Assembly (NCBI GenBank): GCA_902635685.1
Contig: CACPOY010000002.1
Span: 124,001 to 188,000, forward strand
Reading direction: 5' to 3'
DNA from: an uncultured Pelagibacteraceae bacterium
GTDB lineage: Bacteria; Pseudomonadota; Alphaproteobacteria; Pelagibacterales; Pelagibacteraceae
Length of the DNA stretch: 64,000 nt
In this document: positions 1 through 11,400 of the stretch, piece by piece
Layout of the letters: every line of letters begins with the position of its first letter
Numbering within the stretch: the stretch's first letter is position 1
Notes under the pieces: model-generated
Told to the model about the DNA's origin: nothing
Databases searched by the model: none
The model's input: only the letters and a program-made list of their open reading frames with translations
Position numbers and translations under genes: made by a program

Positions 1-50
1 TACATAAATAAAATATATAAAACGCATGTTGTTTAAAGCTTTATTGAACA

Positions 51-66
51 AGGGGACACTTCCCCT
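51..66 (+). other. Short GC-rich hairpin just upstream of tRNA-Tyr
   Basis: Arms AGGGGA and TCCCCT form a perfect 6-bp stem with a 4-nt loop, ending 3 nt before the tRNA-Tyr gene. It stands out in otherwise AT-rich flanking DNA. No T-run follows, so it is a poor intrinsic terminator; it could be a 5' leader or processing element of the tRNA transcript, or the end of an upstream unit. Its 3' arm could also pair with the AGGGG of the tRNA acceptor arm. Function is inference only. Confidence 0.3.
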
Positions 67-69
67 AAG

Positions 70-155
70 GGAGGGGTTCCAGAGCGGTCAAATGGGGCGG
101 GCTGTAAACCCGTTGACTTCGGTCTTCGAAAGTTCGAATCTTTCCCCCTCCACCA
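70..155 (+). tRNA. tRNA-Tyr (GTA anticodon)
   Basis: This is an 86-nt class II tRNA with a 7-bp acceptor stem (GGAGGGG with CCCCTCC at 145-151), an anticodon loop reading CTGTAAA (anticodon GTA), a long variable arm, a TTCGAAT T-loop, discriminator A and an encoded CCA at 153-155. It is the first gene of the block leading into tuf, the same tRNA-tufB arrangement known from E. coli, so it is probably co-transcribed with tRNA-Gly and tuf. Confidence 0.97.
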
Positions 156-200
156 ATCAATAAAATTTTAATAACACTGGAGTGATACTCTTGGGGTTGT

Positions 201-274
201 GCGGGTGTAGTTCAATGGTAGAACGCTAGCCTTCCAAGCTGGATGTAAGGGTTCGATTCCCTTTACCCGCTCCA
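201..274 (+). tRNA. tRNA-Gly (TCC anticodon)
   Basis: The gene has a GCGGGTG/TACCCGC acceptor stem, a five-pair anticodon stem (CTAGC with GCTGG) closing the loop CTTCCAA (anticodon TCC), a GTTCGATTC T-arm and encoded CCA. It lies 45 nt after tRNA-Tyr and 43 nt before tuf, and probably shares their transcript. Confidence 0.97.
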
Positions 275-317
275 AGAAATAAAATTATTAAATTAATAAA
301 TGTGAGGAAAATAAGTA

Positions 318-1508
318 ATGTCGAAAGAAAAATTTGTAAGAAATAAACCACATTGTAACATTGGTACAATTGGTCATGTCGATCATGGAAAAACTACCTT
401 GACAGCTGCTATAACAAAAGTTTTGTCAGAGACAGGTGGAGCACAAGCTGTAGCTTATGATCAAATTGATAAAGCACCTGAGGAAAAGGAGAGAGGAATT
501 ACTATTTCAACTGCGCATGTTGAGTATGAAACTGAAAAAAGACATTACGCTCATGTAGACTGCCCTGGTCATGCTGACTATGTAAAAAATATGATTACAG
601 GAGCTGCTCAAATGGATGGTGCGATTTTAGTTGTTAATGCTGCAGATGGTCCAATGCCGCAAACAAGAGAACATATTCTTCTAGCAAGGCAAGTAGGTGT
701 GCCAGCAATTTGTGTATACTTAAATAAAGTAGATCAAGTTGATGACAAAGAAATGATCGATCTTGTTGAAGAAGAAATTAAAGAATTGTTGACTTCATAT
801 AAGTTTCCCGGAGACAAAACTCCAATTGCTAAAGGTTCAGCTCTTGCCGCCGTTGAAGGAAGAGATGATGAAATAGGAAAAAACTCTATTTTAGAATTAA
901 TGAAAAATGTCGATGAGTTTATTCCACAACCTGATAGACCAAAAGATAAAGACTTTTTAATGCCAGTTGAAGATGTTTTTTCAATCTCTGGAAGGGGTAC
1001 TGTTGCTACTGGAAGAGTAGAGTCTGGTATACTTAAAACTGGAGATGAACTTGAAATAGTTGGAATTAGAGAAACTAAAAAATCAGTTTGTACGGGTGTA
1101 GAAATGTTTAGAAAACTTTTAGATTCGGGTGAGGCTGGAGATAACGTTGGAGTACTTTTAAGAGGTGTTGAAAGAACTGATATAGAAAGAGGTCAAGTTC
1201 TTTGTAAACCAGGGTCTGTCACACCACATACTAAATTTGAAGCTCAAGCCTATGTATTGAAGAAAGAGGAGGGTGGAAGACATACTCCGTTTTTTACAAA
1301 ATACAGACCACAATTCTATTTTAGAACTACAGATGTAACAGGAGAAGTAGAACTTCCTGCTGGAACTGAAATGGTTATGCCCGGAGATGATGCAAAATTT
1401 ACAGTAAAATTAATTACTCCTATCGCGATGTCAGAGAAGCTGAACTTTGCAATTCGTGAAGGTGGCAGAACTGTTGGAGCAGGAGTAGTTACTAAAATTA
1501 TAGAGTAA
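318..1508 (+). CDS. tuf: Elongation factor Tu
   Basis: EF-Tu is the GTPase that brings aminoacyl-tRNA to the ribosomal A site. The 396-residue length is normal for the family. Visible are the P-loop GHVDHGKT at residues 19-26, the switch II motif DCPGH (82-86) with the catalytic histidine, and the guanine-specificity motif NKVD (137-140), followed by the two beta-barrel domains. The ATG is preceded by a GAGGA ribosome-binding sequence about 10 nt upstream. It sits between tRNA genes, as tufB does in E. coli. The second tuf that many proteobacteria carry between fusA and rpsJ is absent from this window, so this may be the only copy. Confidence 0.99.
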   Translation: MSKEKFVRNKPHCNIGTIGHVDHGKTTLTAAITKVLSETGGAQAVAYDQIDKAPEEKERGITISTAHVEYETEKRHYAHVDCPGHADYVKNMITGAAQMDGAILVVNAADGPMPQTREHILLARQVGVPAICVYLNKVDQVDDKEMIDLVEEEIKELLTSYKFPGDKTPIAKGSALAAVEGRDDEIGKNSILELMKNVDEFIPQPDRPKDKDFLMPVEDVFSISGRGTVATGRVESGILKTGDELEIVGIRETKKSVCTGVEMFRKLLDSGEAGDNVGVLLRGVERTDIERGQVLCKPGSVTPHTKFEAQAYVLKKEEGGRHTPFFTKYRPQFYFRTTDVTGEVELPAGTEMVMPGDDAKFTVKLITPIAMSEKLNFAIREGGRTVGAGVVTKIIE

Positions 1509-1517
1509 ACTCTATAT

Positions 1518-1593
1518 AGGAGTGTAGCTCAATTGGTAGAGCGCCGGTCTCCAAAACCGGAGGCTGAGGGTTCGAGTCCCTCCGCTCCTGCCA
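1518..1593 (+). tRNA. tRNA-Trp (CCA anticodon)
   Basis: A 76-nt tRNA with acceptor stem AGGAGTG/CGCTCCT, anticodon loop CTCCAAA (anticodon CCA), T-loop TTCGAGT, discriminator G and encoded CCA at 1591-1593. It starts 9 nt after the tuf stop codon and ends 17 nt before secE; the tuf / tRNA-Trp / secE order is common in bacteria. An open frame that begins inside this tRNA at 1533 is only an upstream extension of secE. Confidence 0.97.
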
Positions 1594-1610
1594 ATAGAGA
1601 AAAAATTGAC

Positions 1611-1802
1611 ATGAAAAACCCGATTAAATTTATACAAGAAGTGAAACAAGAAGCTTTTAAAGTATCATGGCCCACAGGTAAGGAAACTCTCCAAGGCGCC
1701 ATTATGGTTTTTTTGATGGCTCTTGCTATGTCCTTATTTTTTTTATTGATTGATCAAGTACTAAAGTTTTTTCTAGAAATACTTTTGAAAGTGAGTTTGT
1801 AA
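1611..1802 (+). CDS. secE: Preprotein translocase subunit SecE
   Basis: SecE is the small essential partner of SecY in the inner-membrane protein channel. From the ATG at 1611 the product has 63 residues: an amphipathic stretch with the family signature VSWPT near residue 16, then one transmembrane helix (about 33-55). This is the short, single-helix SecE typical of alphaproteobacteria. The frame is open upstream to 1533, but that start lies inside tRNA-Trp and is not credible. The stop overlaps the nusG start (TAATG). Confidence 0.96.
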   Translation: MKNPIKFIQEVKQEAFKVSWPTGKETLQGAIMVFLMALAMSLFFLLIDQVLKFFLEILLKVSL

Positions 1803-2332
1803 TGAAAAATTGGTATATCGTTCAGTCACATTCAAGTTTTGAAAATAAAGTTGCAGGATTAATTAAAGAGGAGGCTGAAAAAGCTAAGATATCAGAGAAA
1901 TTTGAGGAAATTATAGTGCCCACACATGATGTTACAGAGGTTAAAAGAGGTAAAAGAGTTCAAAGAAAAAAAAAATACTTTCCTGGGTATGTTTTAATAA
2001 AAAGTGAGATGAATAATGATATTTATCATATGATTAAAAAGCTTAAAAGAGTCAGTGGTTTTTTAGGAACAAAAGGCATGCCTGTGCCAGTCTCGGATAA
2101 AGAAATAGAGAAAATTTTAGGTCAAATAAAAGATGGTGTAGCTCAGCCAAAATCTGGTATAGAGTACAGCGTTGGTGAAAAAGTCCAAGTAGTTGATGGT
2201 CCATTTGCTTCATTTAGCGGAATGGTAGAGGGTATTGATGAGGAGAAATCTAGACTGAAAGTATCAGTATCAATATTTGGACGTCCAACACCTGTTGATT
2301 TAGAGTATAATCAAGTAGAGAAAGTAAGTTAA
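1802..2332 (+). CDS. nusG: Transcription termination/antitermination factor NusG
   Basis: NusG binds RNA polymerase, suppresses pausing and links it to Rho or the leading ribosome. The 176-residue length is normal. The NGN domain begins [11 protein letters not shown]; the KOW domain lies near residues 124-155 ([12 protein letters not shown] followed by FSGMVEGI). The gene overlaps the secE stop and its own stop overlaps rplK by one base, so the three are translationally coupled. Confidence 0.98.
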   Translation: MKNWYIVQSHSSFENKVAGLIKEEAEKAKISEKFEEIIVPTHDVTEVKRGKRVQRKKKYFPGYVLIKSEMNNDIYHMIKKLKRVSGFLGTKGMPVPVSDKEIEKILGQIKDGVAQPKSGIEYSVGEKVQVVDGPFASFSGMVEGIDEEKSRLKVSVSIFGRPTPVDLEYNQVEKVS

Positions 2333-2763
2333 TGGCAGCAAAAAAAGAAATAAGTGGTTTTATAAAATTACAAATTAAAGGTGGTCAAGCAAATCCAGCA
2401 CCCCCTGTTGGTCCAGCATTAGGTCAACGAGGTGTAAACATTATGGAATTTTGTAAAGCTTTTAATGATAAAACGAAATCTTTAGCGGGCAAACCTGTTC
2501 CTGTGGAGATAACGGTTTATAAAGACAAAAAATTTGATTTTAAAATTAAATCACCTCCTGCATCTTTCTATATTAAAGAAGCTGCCAAGTTGAAAGGTGG
2601 ATCTCAAGAACCAGGAAGAAATATAGTTGCTTCTATTACAAAAAAACAAGCAGAGGAGATAGCTAAACAAAAAATGAAAGATTTAAACGCACTTAATCTT
2701 GAACAAGCGGTAAAAATTATTTCTGGCTCAGCTAGATCAATGGGCATTGAGGTTAAAGAATAA
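2332..2763 (+). CDS. rplK: 50S ribosomal protein L11
   Basis: L11 (uL11, 143 aa) binds 23S rRNA in the GTPase-associated centre. The proline-rich N-terminal motif ([13 protein letters not shown]) and the C-terminal RNA-binding domain ending [11 protein letters not shown] are present. The start overlaps the nusG stop and the stop overlaps the rplA start. In RelA-type stringent responses L11 helps sense uncharged tRNA, which is relevant to the reduced SpoT encoded at 61375. Confidence 0.98.
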   Translation: MAAKKEISGFIKLQIKGGQANPAPPVGPALGQRGVNIMEFCKAFNDKTKSLAGKPVPVEITVYKDKKFDFKIKSPPASFYIKEAAKLKGGSQEPGRNIVASITKKQAEEIAKQKMKDLNALNLEQAVKIISGSARSMGIEVKE

Positions 2764-3452
2764 TGAAATCAAAAAGATTCAAAAAACTTCCAGAAAAAAC
2801 AAAAGATTTAAATTCTGAAACTATTGAAAAGTTACTTTCTACAATTAAAAAAAATTGTACTACAAAATTTGATGAGTCAGTTGATTTAAATTTTCAAATT
2901 AATAATAAACAAAAAAAAGGTGAAATCAATATAAGAACAGTTGTTAATCTTCCAGGTGGAACTGGAAAAAAAGTAAAGGTAGCTGTTGTTTGTGAAGACA
3001 CTAAAGCCCAAGAAGCAAAAAGTGCAGGAGCTGATCTTGTTGGGGGAGATGATTTTATTGAAAAGATTAAAGGAGGAGAAATGAATTTTGAAAAATTGAT
3101 TTGTACTCCTAGTATGATGATAAAATTATCAAAACTTGGAAAAGTGTTAGGGCCTAAAGGCTTAATGCCAAATCCAAAACTTGGATCAGTCACAAATGAA
3201 TTAAAAAAAGCAGTTTTGGATGCCAAGTCTGGTCAAGCTGAAATTAGAAATGATAAAGACGGTAATATTGGTGTAAGCATAGGAAAAAAATCTTTTAATG
3301 ACGATCAGCTAATAAAAAATTATAAAGCTATCTTAGATACTTTAGAGAAAGAAAAGTCCAGTAATACTCTTAAAGGTGATTTAATCAAATCCGCTTTTAT
3401 TACTTCTACGATGGGTGTTTCATATAAATTAAAGCTAGAAAAAAATATTTAA
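2763..3452 (+). CDS. rplA: 50S ribosomal protein L1
   Basis: L1 (uL1, 229 aa) forms the mobile L1 stalk at the E site and in E. coli represses its own operon by binding its mRNA. The signature LGKVLGPKGLMPNPK is intact and length is normal. The start overlaps the rplK stop. The spacing to rplJ is only 2 nt, leaving no room for the L10 leader that in many bacteria precedes rplJ. Confidence 0.98.
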   Translation: MKSKRFKKLPEKTKDLNSETIEKLLSTIKKNCTTKFDESVDLNFQINNKQKKGEINIRTVVNLPGGTGKKVKVAVVCEDTKAQEAKSAGADLVGGDDFIEKIKGGEMNFEKLICTPSMMIKLSKLGKVLGPKGLMPNPKLGSVTNELKKAVLDAKSGQAEIRNDKDGNIGVSIGKKSFNDDQLIKNYKAILDTLEKEKSSNTLKGDLIKSAFITSTMGVSYKLKLEKNI

Positions 3453-3454
3453 TT

Positions 3455-3976
3455 ATGATGAACAAAGAACAAAAACAAAATTACATTAATGAAATGATCA
3501 AACAGTTTGAAAATAGTAAAGCTGTTATGGTTACTCACTATCAAGGTCTTACGATGCCACAATTAGATGAATTAAGATCTAAGATGAGAGAGCATGGTAT
3601 TATTTTTAAAATTACAAAAAATAGAATTACTAAATTGGCTTTAGAAAAAACCAAATGTAAGGATTTATCCAAATATTTTAATGGACCTACAGCAGTCGCG
3701 TTTGGAGAAGATGCTATAATGTCAGCAAGAATACTCTCTAGATTTGCTAAAGATAATGAAAATTTGAAGCTCATTGGTGGAATTATGGATAACGAAATAT
3801 TAGACCAAGCTGGTGTTCAAAATGTAGCAAATTTACCAACCTTAGATGAGGCTAGAGCAAAAATTATTGGTATTCTTAATGCTTCAGCGTCAAAATTAGT
3901 TAGTATTTTACTTGCACGATCGGAAAAAATGAGTAATTTACCTTCAAAAAATTCTGAAACAAAACCCAAAGAGTAA
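3455..3976 (+). CDS. rplJ: 50S ribosomal protein L10
   Basis: L10 (uL10, 173 aa) anchors L7/L12 dimers to the ribosome. The N-terminal domain shows MVTHYQGLTM and ITKNRITKLAL, and the long C-terminal helix that binds L12 follows residue 135. There are two adjacent ATG codons, at 3455 and 3458; the sequence does not decide between them. The protein ends in a short charged tail. It is embedded in the rplKAJL run. Confidence 0.97.
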   Translation: MMNKEQKQNYINEMIKQFENSKAVMVTHYQGLTMPQLDELRSKMREHGIIFKITKNRITKLALEKTKCKDLSKYFNGPTAVAFGEDAIMSARILSRFAKDNENLKLIGGIMDNEILDQAGVQNVANLPTLDEARAKIIGILNASASKLVSILLARSEKMSNLPSKNSETKPKE

Positions 3977-3979
3977 ATT

Positions 3980-4348
3980 ATGCCTGACCTAAACAAAATC
4001 ATAGATGATTTATCAAAATTAACTGTTGCAGAAGCAGCAGACTTATCGAAACAGTTAGAAGAAAAATGGGGAGTTACCCCAATGGCAGCGGCAGCCCCAG
4101 CAGCAGCAGGTGGTGCAGCAGCAGCAGCCGAAGAAAAAGATGATTTTTCAATCATGCTTGTATCTGCAGGAGATAAAAAAATTAATGTAATTAAAGAAGT
4201 AAGAGCAGCAACTTCTCTAGGATTAAAAGAAGCGAAAGATTTGGTTGAAGGAGCCCCTAAAGAAGTTAAAGCAGGAGTACCAAAAAAAGAAGCTGAAGAA
4301 ATTAAGGCTAAGCTAGAAGCTGCTGGCGCAAAAGTAGAACTTAAGTAA
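3980..4348 (+). CDS. rplL: 50S ribosomal protein L7/L12
   Basis: L7/L12 (bL12, 122 aa) is the multicopy stalk protein that recruits translational GTPases. An N-terminal dimerisation domain (about 1-32) is followed by an Ala/Pro/Gly hinge (about 34-52) and the C-terminal factor-binding domain with [14 protein letters not shown]. Three nucleotides separate it from rplJ. Downstream, a 55-nt space with a hairpin precedes rpoB. Confidence 0.98.
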   Translation: MPDLNKIIDDLSKLTVAEAADLSKQLEEKWGVTPMAAAAPAAAGGAAAAAEEKDDFSIMLVSAGDKKINVIKEVRAATSLGLKEAKDLVEGAPKEVKAGVPKKEAEEIKAKLEAAGAKVELK

Positions 4349-4367
4349 ATAAACAAGGAATTATTTA

Positions 4368-4392
4368 AGCGTTGGTTTTAATAAGCAGCGCT
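4368..4392 (+). promoter_or_regulatory. Hairpin in the rplL-rpoB gap
   Basis: AGCGTTG (4368-4374) can pair with CAGCGCT (4386-4392) as a 7-bp stem with one G-T pair and an 11-nt loop. It lies between rplL and rpoB, where E. coli has an attenuator and an RNase III site that lower rpoBC expression relative to ribosomal proteins. No T-run follows, so RNA processing or partial attenuation seems likelier than full termination. Its role is inferred from position. Confidence 0.45.
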
Positions 4393-4403
4393 ATAGGAAG
4401 TTG

Positions 4404-7400
4404 ATGCAATTATCTTTTACTGAAAAGAAAAATATAAGAAAAAGTTTTGGTAAACTAAAAGAAGGTCTTTCAATACCAAATTTAATTGAAGTACAAAAAA
4501 ACTCATACAAAGAACTTACTGAAATAAATATTCAAGAAAATAACTTAACCAAAGGTTTTGATAGAGTTTTCAAAAGTATTTTTCCTATAGAAGATTTAAA
4601 TGATAAAGCCACTCTAGAATACGTTTCATACAGATTAGAAAAACCTAAATTTGATGTGGAAGAGTGCATAGCAAGAGGTTTAACTTATTCTTCAGCTTTA
4701 AAATGTACTTTAAGATTAGTAGTTTATGAAATAGATCAAGAAAATAATACAAAAGATATTTTATCTGCAAAAGAACAAGAAGTTTATATGGGTGATGTTC
4801 CAATGATGACTAATAGCGGAACATTCATTACAAATGGTGTTCAAAGAGTTGTCGTTAATCAAATGCATAGAAGCCCAGGTGTTTTCTTTGATCACGATAA
4901 AGGCAAAACACATGCAAGTGGAAAACTTTTATTTAATTGTAGAGTAATACCCAATAGAGGTTCATGGCTTGATTTTGAATTTGATGTGAAAGATCTATTA
5001 TATTTTAAAATAGATAGAAAAAAGAAAATTTTAGCATCCACATTATTATTAGCTCTTGGTTTTACAAAATCAGAAATTGCGAATGAATTTTACGATAGTG
5101 AAAATTATATTTTTGATAACAATAGTGGTAAGTGGAAAACTAAATTCAATCCAGATAACTATAAAGCAAAAAATTTTTCTGAAGAAGTAGTTGATGCCAA
5201 AAATGGTAAGGTAATAATTAATACTGGTGATAAGTTTAATTTCCTAAACGCTAAGAAATTAGCTAATGATGGCTTAAAGGATATATTAGTCACACAAGAA
5301 TCTTTGTTAGGTAAGTTTTTACATGAAGACATAAAAATTAATGAGGAAGAAGATGGGGTATTTAAGATAGGAACTGAAATTAATGATACTATAATTCAAA
5401 AGATTTTGGACGCAAAAATAAATACAATTAAAATTTCAACAACCAATTCTATTAATAAAGGTCCTTATTTATTAAATACAATTTTGAATGATAAGAACAA
5501 TAATAAGGATGAGGCTATTACAGAAATTTATAAAATGTTAAGACCAGGTGAACCACCAACTATCGAGATTGCAACACAGATTTTTAATAATTTATTTTTT
5601 AGTTCAGATAGATATGACCTTTCTGATGTTGGACGTGTCAAAATGAATTCAAGGTTAAATTTAGAATGTTCAGATAAAATCACAATTCTTAGGAACGATG
5701 ATATTATTTCAATAATCCATAAAATGTTAGATCTTAGAGATGGTAAAGATGAGGTAGATGATATTGATCATTTAGGTAATCGAAGAGTGAGATCTGTTGG
5801 TGAACTTGTTGAAAATCAAGCACGAATTGGTGTTTACAGAATGGAAAGAGCAATTAAAGAAAAGATGACAACTCTAGATGTGGAGTCAGCTATGCCACAA
5901 GATTTGATTAATGCAAAACCTTTAACAGTTTCTTTAAAAGATTTCTTTGCAAGTTCACAATTATCTCAATTTATGGATCAAACAAATCCGTTATCTGAAA
6001 TCACACATAAAAGAAGAGTTTCCGCTTTAGGTCCTGGTGGCCTAACTCGAGAAAGAGCTGGTTTTGAAGTAAGAGACGTGCACCCAACTCATTATGGAAG
6101 AATTTGTCCAATAGAAACTCCTGAAGGTCCAAACATTGGATTAATAAATAGTTTATCTACTTATGCTAAAATCAATAAATATGGATTTATTGAAAGCCCT
6201 TACAAAAGAGTAAAAGATGGTGTGGTCCAAAATAAAGTAGAATATTTATCAGCAATGGAGGAAACAAAATATACGATTGCTCAAGCAAATACAAAACTTG
6301 ATAAAAATGGAAAAATAGTAGAGGAACTTGTTTCCTGCCGTCAAAATTTAAATTTTTTATTATCTAAACCTGAAACTATTGATTACATAGACGTTTCACC
6401 AAAACAATTGGTTTCAGTCGCAGCTTCATTAATACCATTTTTAGAGAATGATGATGCAAACAGAGCCCTAATGGGTTCTAACATGATGAGACAAGCGGTG
6501 CCTTTATTAAAACCAGAGTCACCATTAGTTGGCACGGGAATAGAGAGTGATGTTGCTTTAGATTCTGGTGTAACGATAGTTGCTAAGAGAGAGGGCGTTG
6601 TAGATAAAATCGACGGTAAAAGAATTGTAATTAAGGCAACCGAAGAGACAGATTTTAGTAAATCAGGTGTTGATATTTATAATCTACAAAAATTTAAAAG
6701 GTCAAACCAAAACACATGCATCAACCAAAGACCTCTGGTTAGGGTAGGTGATAAAGTTAAAGTTGGCGATATAATAGCGGATGGACCATCCACAAAACTA
6801 GGTGAGTTAGCTCTAGGTAAAAACGTTACAGTAGCGTTCATGCCATGGCAAGGATATAATTTTGAAGACTCTATTTTAATTTCTGAAAGATGTGTAACTG
6901 ATGATGTTTTCACTTCTGTACATATAGTTGAATACGAAATTATGGCTAGAGATACAAAATTGGGTGAAGAAGAAATTACACGAGATATACCAAACGTAAA
7001 TGAGGAAGCATTAAAAAATCTTGATGAGTCGGGCGTTGTTTATATTGGAGCAGAAGTTAATGCAGGAGATATATTAGTTGGAAAAGTGACTCCTAAGGGG
7101 GACTCTGCCTCTGGACCTGAAGAAAAACTTTTGAGATCTATTTTTGGAGAAAAAGCTATAGACGTTACTGATACATCTTTAAGAATGTCAAGGGGAAGCA
7201 GTGGAACTGTTGTAGATGTAAGAGTTTTTAATAGACACGGAATTGAAAAAGACGAAAGATCAATAACGATTGAAAGAGCCGAGATAGATCAGGTACAACA
7301 AGATAAAATTGTTGAGGAAGAAATTTTAGAAAGAAGTATTAAACAGCGTGCATCTCAAATTTTATCTGGTTCTAAACTAAGTAAAAAATTAAAAGATTTA

Positions 7401-8492
7401 GACCAAGGAACAGAACTAAATTTAGATGTAATTAATAAAATCGGAATTAATGATATTTTTAAGATTACGAATGGAAATTCAAATCATGAGTCAACTTTGG
7501 CACAATTAAAAGAACAATATACCCAAGCAAAACAAGATATAACTGAAAGATTCGAAGATAAAGTTTTGAAGATTAGAAGTGGGGATGATCTACTTCCAAG
7601 CGTAATGAAAATGGTAAAAGTTTTTGTTGCAATTAAAAGAAGATTAAGACCAGGTGATAAAATGTCAGGCCGACATGGTAACAAAGGCGTAGTCAGTAAG
7701 ATAGTTCCGGTAGAAGATATGCCTTATAGGGAAGATGGTAAACCAGTCGATATAGTGCTAAATCCTCTTGGTGTCCCAAGTAGAATGAATGTTGGTCAAA
7801 TTTTAGAAACACACTTAGGGTGGGCTTGTAAAGAATTTGGTGAAGAAATAAAAAGATTAGTGAATGAAAATCAGAAAAAAATAGAAAAGACTGAAAAAAT
7901 TTCAAAATTTCTAAAATCTGTTTATGGTGATGAAATTTATAACGAAAAAGTAGAAAAGCTAAGTAAGACAGAGTTTAAGGACTTGTGTGAAAATCTTCAA
8001 AATGGTGTTGCAATATCAACGCCTGTTTTTGATGGTGCTAAAGAAAAAAATGTGACTGAAATGTTAGAGTTAGCAAATCTTCCAGGCTCAGGCCAAACAT
8101 ATCTTTGGGATGGAAGAACAGGAGAAAAATTTGACAGGCCAGTAACAGTTGGGATAATTTATATGTTAAAATTACATCACCTAGTCGAAGACAAGATTCA
8201 TGCTAGATCAACCGGTCCATACAGTTTAGTGACTCAACAACCTTTAGGTGGGAAAGCACAATTGGGAGGACAAAGATTTGGAGAAATGGAAGTGTGGGCT
8301 CTCGAGGCTTATGGTGCATCTTATACATTACAAGAGATTTTAACGGTAAAATCTGATGACGTTGCAGGAAGAGTAAAAGTCTATGAGACAATTGTTAAAG
8401 GTGAAGAAAATTTTGAGTCAGGTATACCTGAATCATTTAACGTTCTAGTAAAAGAAATAAAATCACTAGCATTGAATGTGGAATTAAACTAA
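4404..8492 (+). CDS. rpoB: RNA polymerase beta subunit
   Basis: RpoB (1362 aa from ATG 4404) forms half of the RNA polymerase active cleft. The rifampicin-binding cluster starts near residue 514 ([26 protein letters not shown]) and looks wild-type. The C-terminal region has the conserved [17 protein letters not shown] and [22 protein letters not shown] at 4401 extends the frame by one codon, but the ATG is the more natural start; AGGAAG lies just upstream, unusually close. The stop overlaps the rpoC start (TAATG), supporting equimolar production. Confidence 0.98.
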   Translation: MQLSFTEKKNIRKSFGKLKEGLSIPNLIEVQKNSYKELTEINIQENNLTKGFDRVFKSIFPIEDLNDKATLEYVSYRLEKPKFDVEECIARGLTYSSALKCTLRLVVYEIDQENNTKDILSAKEQEVYMGDVPMMTNSGTFITNGVQRVVVNQMHRSPGVFFDHDKGKTHASGKLLFNCRVIPNRGSWLDFEFDVKDLLYFKIDRKKKILASTLLLALGFTKSEIANEFYDSENYIFDNNSGKWKTKFNPDNYKAKNFSEEVVDAKNGKVIINTGDKFNFLNAKKLANDGLKDILVTQESLLGKFLHEDIKINEEEDGVFKIGTEINDTIIQKILDAKINTIKISTTNSINKGPYLLNTILNDKNNNKDEAITEIYKMLRPGEPPTIEIATQIFNNLFFSSDRYDLSDVGRVKMNSRLNLECSDKITILRNDDIISIIHKMLDLRDGKDEVDDIDHLGNRRVRSVGELVENQARIGVYRMERAIKEKMTTLDVESAMPQDLINAKPLTVSLKDFFASSQLSQFMDQTNPLSEITHKRRVSALGPGGLTRERAGFEVRDVHPTHYGRICPIETPEGPNIGLINSLSTYAKINKYGFIESPYKRVKDGVVQNKVEYLSAMEETKYTIAQANTKLDKNGKIVEELVSCRQNLNFLLSKPETIDYIDVSPKQLVSVAASLIPFLENDDANRALMGSNMMRQAVPLLKPESPLVGTGIESDVALDSGVTIVAKREGVVDKIDGKRIVIKATEETDFSKSGVDIYNLQKFKRSNQNTCINQRPLVRVGDKVKVGDIIADGPSTKLGELALGKNVTVAFMPWQGYNFEDSILISERCVTDDVFTSVHIVEYEIMARDTKLGEEEITRDIPNVNEEALKNLDESGVVYIGAEVNAGDILVGKVTPKGDSASGPEEKLLRSIFGEKAIDVTDTSLRMSRGSSGTVVDVRVFNRHGIEKDERSITIERAEIDQVQQDKIVEEEILERSIKQRASQILSGSKLSKKLKDLDQGTELNLDVINKIGINDIFKITNGNSNHESTLAQLKEQYTQAKQDITERFEDKVLKIRSGDDLLPSVMKMVKVFVAIKRRLRPGDKMSGRHGNKGVVSKIVPVEDMPYREDGKPVDIVLNPLGVPSRMNVGQILETHLGWACKEFGEEIKRLVNENQKKIEKTEKISKFLKSVYGDEIYNEKVEKLSKTEFKDLCENLQNGVAISTPVFDGAKEKNVTEMLELANLPGSGQTYLWDGRTGEKFDRPVTVGIIYMLKLHHLVEDKIHARSTGPYSLVTQQPLGGKAQLGGQRFGEMEVWALEAYGASYTLQEILTVKSDDVAGRVKVYETIVKGEENFESGIPESFNVLVKEIKSLALNVELN

Positions 8493-11400
8493 TGAAAAAA
8501 GAATTAACAGATTTATTTAAAAACTCAGAAATCTCAGAGGCGCAAAATTTTAATAGCATTAAAATATCTTTAGCAAGTCCTGAAAAAATAAAATCTTGGA
8601 CTTACGGAGAAATAAAAAAACCAGAGACAATTAATTACAGAACTTTTAGACCAGAAAAAGATGGTCTATTTTGTTCAAGAATATTTGGTCCAATCAAAGA
8701 TTATGAATGTCTATGTGGTAAGTACAAAAGAATGAAATTTAGAGGAATCATATGTGAAAAATGTGGTGTAGAAGTCACAAAGTCTAATGTGAGAAGAGAA
8801 AGAATGGGTCATATAAATTTAGCTACACCAGTTGCCCATATTTGGTTTCTAAAATCTTTACCTAGCAGAATCGCTTTGGCTGTTGATATGAAGCTAAAAG
8901 AGGTTGAACGAGTTTTATATTTCGAAAATTTTATTGTGATTGAACCAGGATTAACTGGTTTAAAGAAAAATCAACTACTAAATGAAGAAGAACTTGCTAA
9001 ATATCAAGATGAATTTGGTGAAGAAGCATTTTCGGCAGGTATTGGAGCTGAAGCAGTTTTAGAAATGCTAAAATCTTTAGATTTAGAATTAGAGAGAAAA
9101 AATTTAGTAAGCTATATTAAAGAAACAAAATCAAAAGTTAACGAAGAAAGAGCAATCAAAAGATTAAAATTAATCGAGTCATTTATTGAAACTGGTCAAA
9201 AACCAGAATGGATGATCATGACTGTTGTGCCGGTAATTCCTCCTGAATTAAGACCTTTAGTTCCACTAGATGGTGGAAGATTTGCTACTTCAGATCTTAA
9301 CGACCTATATAGAAGGGTGATAAATAGAAATAATCGTTTGAAAAGATTAATGGATCTCAAGGCTCCAGATATTATTGTAAGAAATGAAAAGAGAATGCTT
9401 CAAGAGTCAGTTGATGCGTTGTTTGATAATGGAAGACGCGGAAGAGTGATTACTGGAACTGGAAAGAGACCATTAAAATCTTTAGCTGAAATGTTAAAAG
9501 GAAAACAGGGAAGATTTAGACAAAATTTATTAGGTAAAAGAGTTGATTATTCTGGTCGATCTGTAATCGTTGTTGGTCCAGATCTAAAATTACATGAATG
9601 TGGATTGCCAAAAAAGATGGCGCTAGAGTTATTTAAACCTTTTTTATATGCAAGACTTAACAAATTAGGATTAGCTTCAACAATTAAACAAGCTAAAAAA
9701 CTTGTTGAGAAAGAGACCAATGCTGTTTGGGATGCTTTAGAATTAATTGTAAGAGAACATCCTGTGTTGTTAAACAGGGCGCCTACACTTCATAGACTCG
9801 GAGTTCAAGCGTTTGAACCTAAATTAATTGAAGGTGATGCAATTGAACTACATCCGCTCACTTGTGCAGCATTTAATGCTGACTTTGATGGTGATCAAAT
9901 GGCGGTTCATGTTCCTTTAAGTTTAGAAGCACAGTTGGAAGCAAGAATTTTAATGTTATCAACAAATAATATCTTATCTCCATCCAACGGTAAGCCAATT
10001 ATTGTACCAAGTCAGGATATGATCTTGGGGATTTACTATTTATCCCAAGAACCACTTACAGACAAACCAGCAGGATATTTTGTAGACGCTGATCAAATTG
10101 AGTTTGCTTTATCATCTGGTGAAATAAAAGTTCATAGCACAATTATTTCTAGGTTTGAAACAGTCGATAATAATGGTAACAAAAAATTTGAAAAATACAC
10201 CTCAACAGCAGGAAGATTTTTATTAGCTAATTTGTTACCTAAAAATTTTAATATTAAATTTTCTTTAATTGATAGACTACTTCCAAAGAAAACTGTCTCA
10301 GAAATTATTGATATTGTCTTTAGATTTTGTGGACAAAAAACGACTGTAATATTTTGTGATAAACTTAAAGATTTAGGATTTAAACATGCTTTTAAAGCAG
10401 GAATTTCTTTCGGAAAAGATGATTTAGTTATTCCAGAGAGTAAAAACAAACTTATTGATGATACAAAAAAACTCATAGCCGACTACGAAACTCAATATTC
10501 CGAGGGACTTATAACAAGAGGAGAAAAATACAATAAAGTTGTAGATGCATGGTCAAAATGTACTGATCAGGTAGCTTCAGAAATGATGAAAGGTATTTCA
10601 GCAACAGAGAAGACATCCGATGGCCTCAAGATAAATTCAGTATTTATGATGGCTGATAGCGGTGCTAGAGGCTCTGCGGCACAGATGAAACAATTAGCAG
10701 GAATGAGAGGTTTGATTGCTAAACCATCAGGAGAAATTATTGAAAGTCCGATTACTTCAAATTTTAAAGAGGGATTAACTGCTCTAGAATATTTTAACTC
10801 TACTCATGGAGCTAGAAAAGGATTAGCAGATACAGCTTTAAAAACCGCTAGTTCAGGTTATTTAACAAGAAGGCTTTGCGATGTCGCTCAAGATTTAACT
10901 GTTACTAAAAAAGAATGTGATTGTAAAAATCCAGGGTTTATTGAACTTTCAGAAATTTTAGAAGGTGGTAATGTTGTAGTAAGTTTATCAGAAAGAGCTT
11001 TAGGAAGAGTTACTTTTAATGAAGTGAAACATCCTATCACTGGTGAAGTTATAATTAAAAAATCAACAATGATCGATGAAGCTGGATGTGATAAGATTGA
11101 TGCTGCTGGAATAAAATCTGTCAAAGTTTATTCTGTTATGACTTGTGGATCTAAAGAGGGTGTTTGTGCCACCTCATATGGAAGAGATTTGTCCAGAGGA
11201 CAAATGGTTCATGTGGGTGAGGCAATCGGAATGATTTCTGCACAATCTATTGGAGAACCCGGAACACAGTTAACAATGAGAACTTTTCACGTAGGAGGAA
11301 CAGCATCAGTAAAACAAGATTCGCAAATAATAAGTAAAGATGATGGAATTTTAAAAATTATAAATTCAAACATCTTAGAAGACTCTAAAAAGAATTTAAT

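Noticed and set aside
1533-1610. In-frame extension of secE upstream of 1611
   Set aside because: The extension reads through tRNA-Trp; the conserved SecE sequence begins at 1611.
3817-4356. 179-codon minus-strand open frame opposite rplL and the end of rplJ
   Set aside because: Its Ala/Ser-rich translation mirrors the Ala-rich hinge of L7/L12; the plus strand encodes clear ribosomal proteins, so this is a shadow frame.
10132-10476. 114-codon minus-strand open frame inside rpoC
   Set aside because: It lies wholly within well-conserved rpoC coding sequence and shows no recognisable domain.
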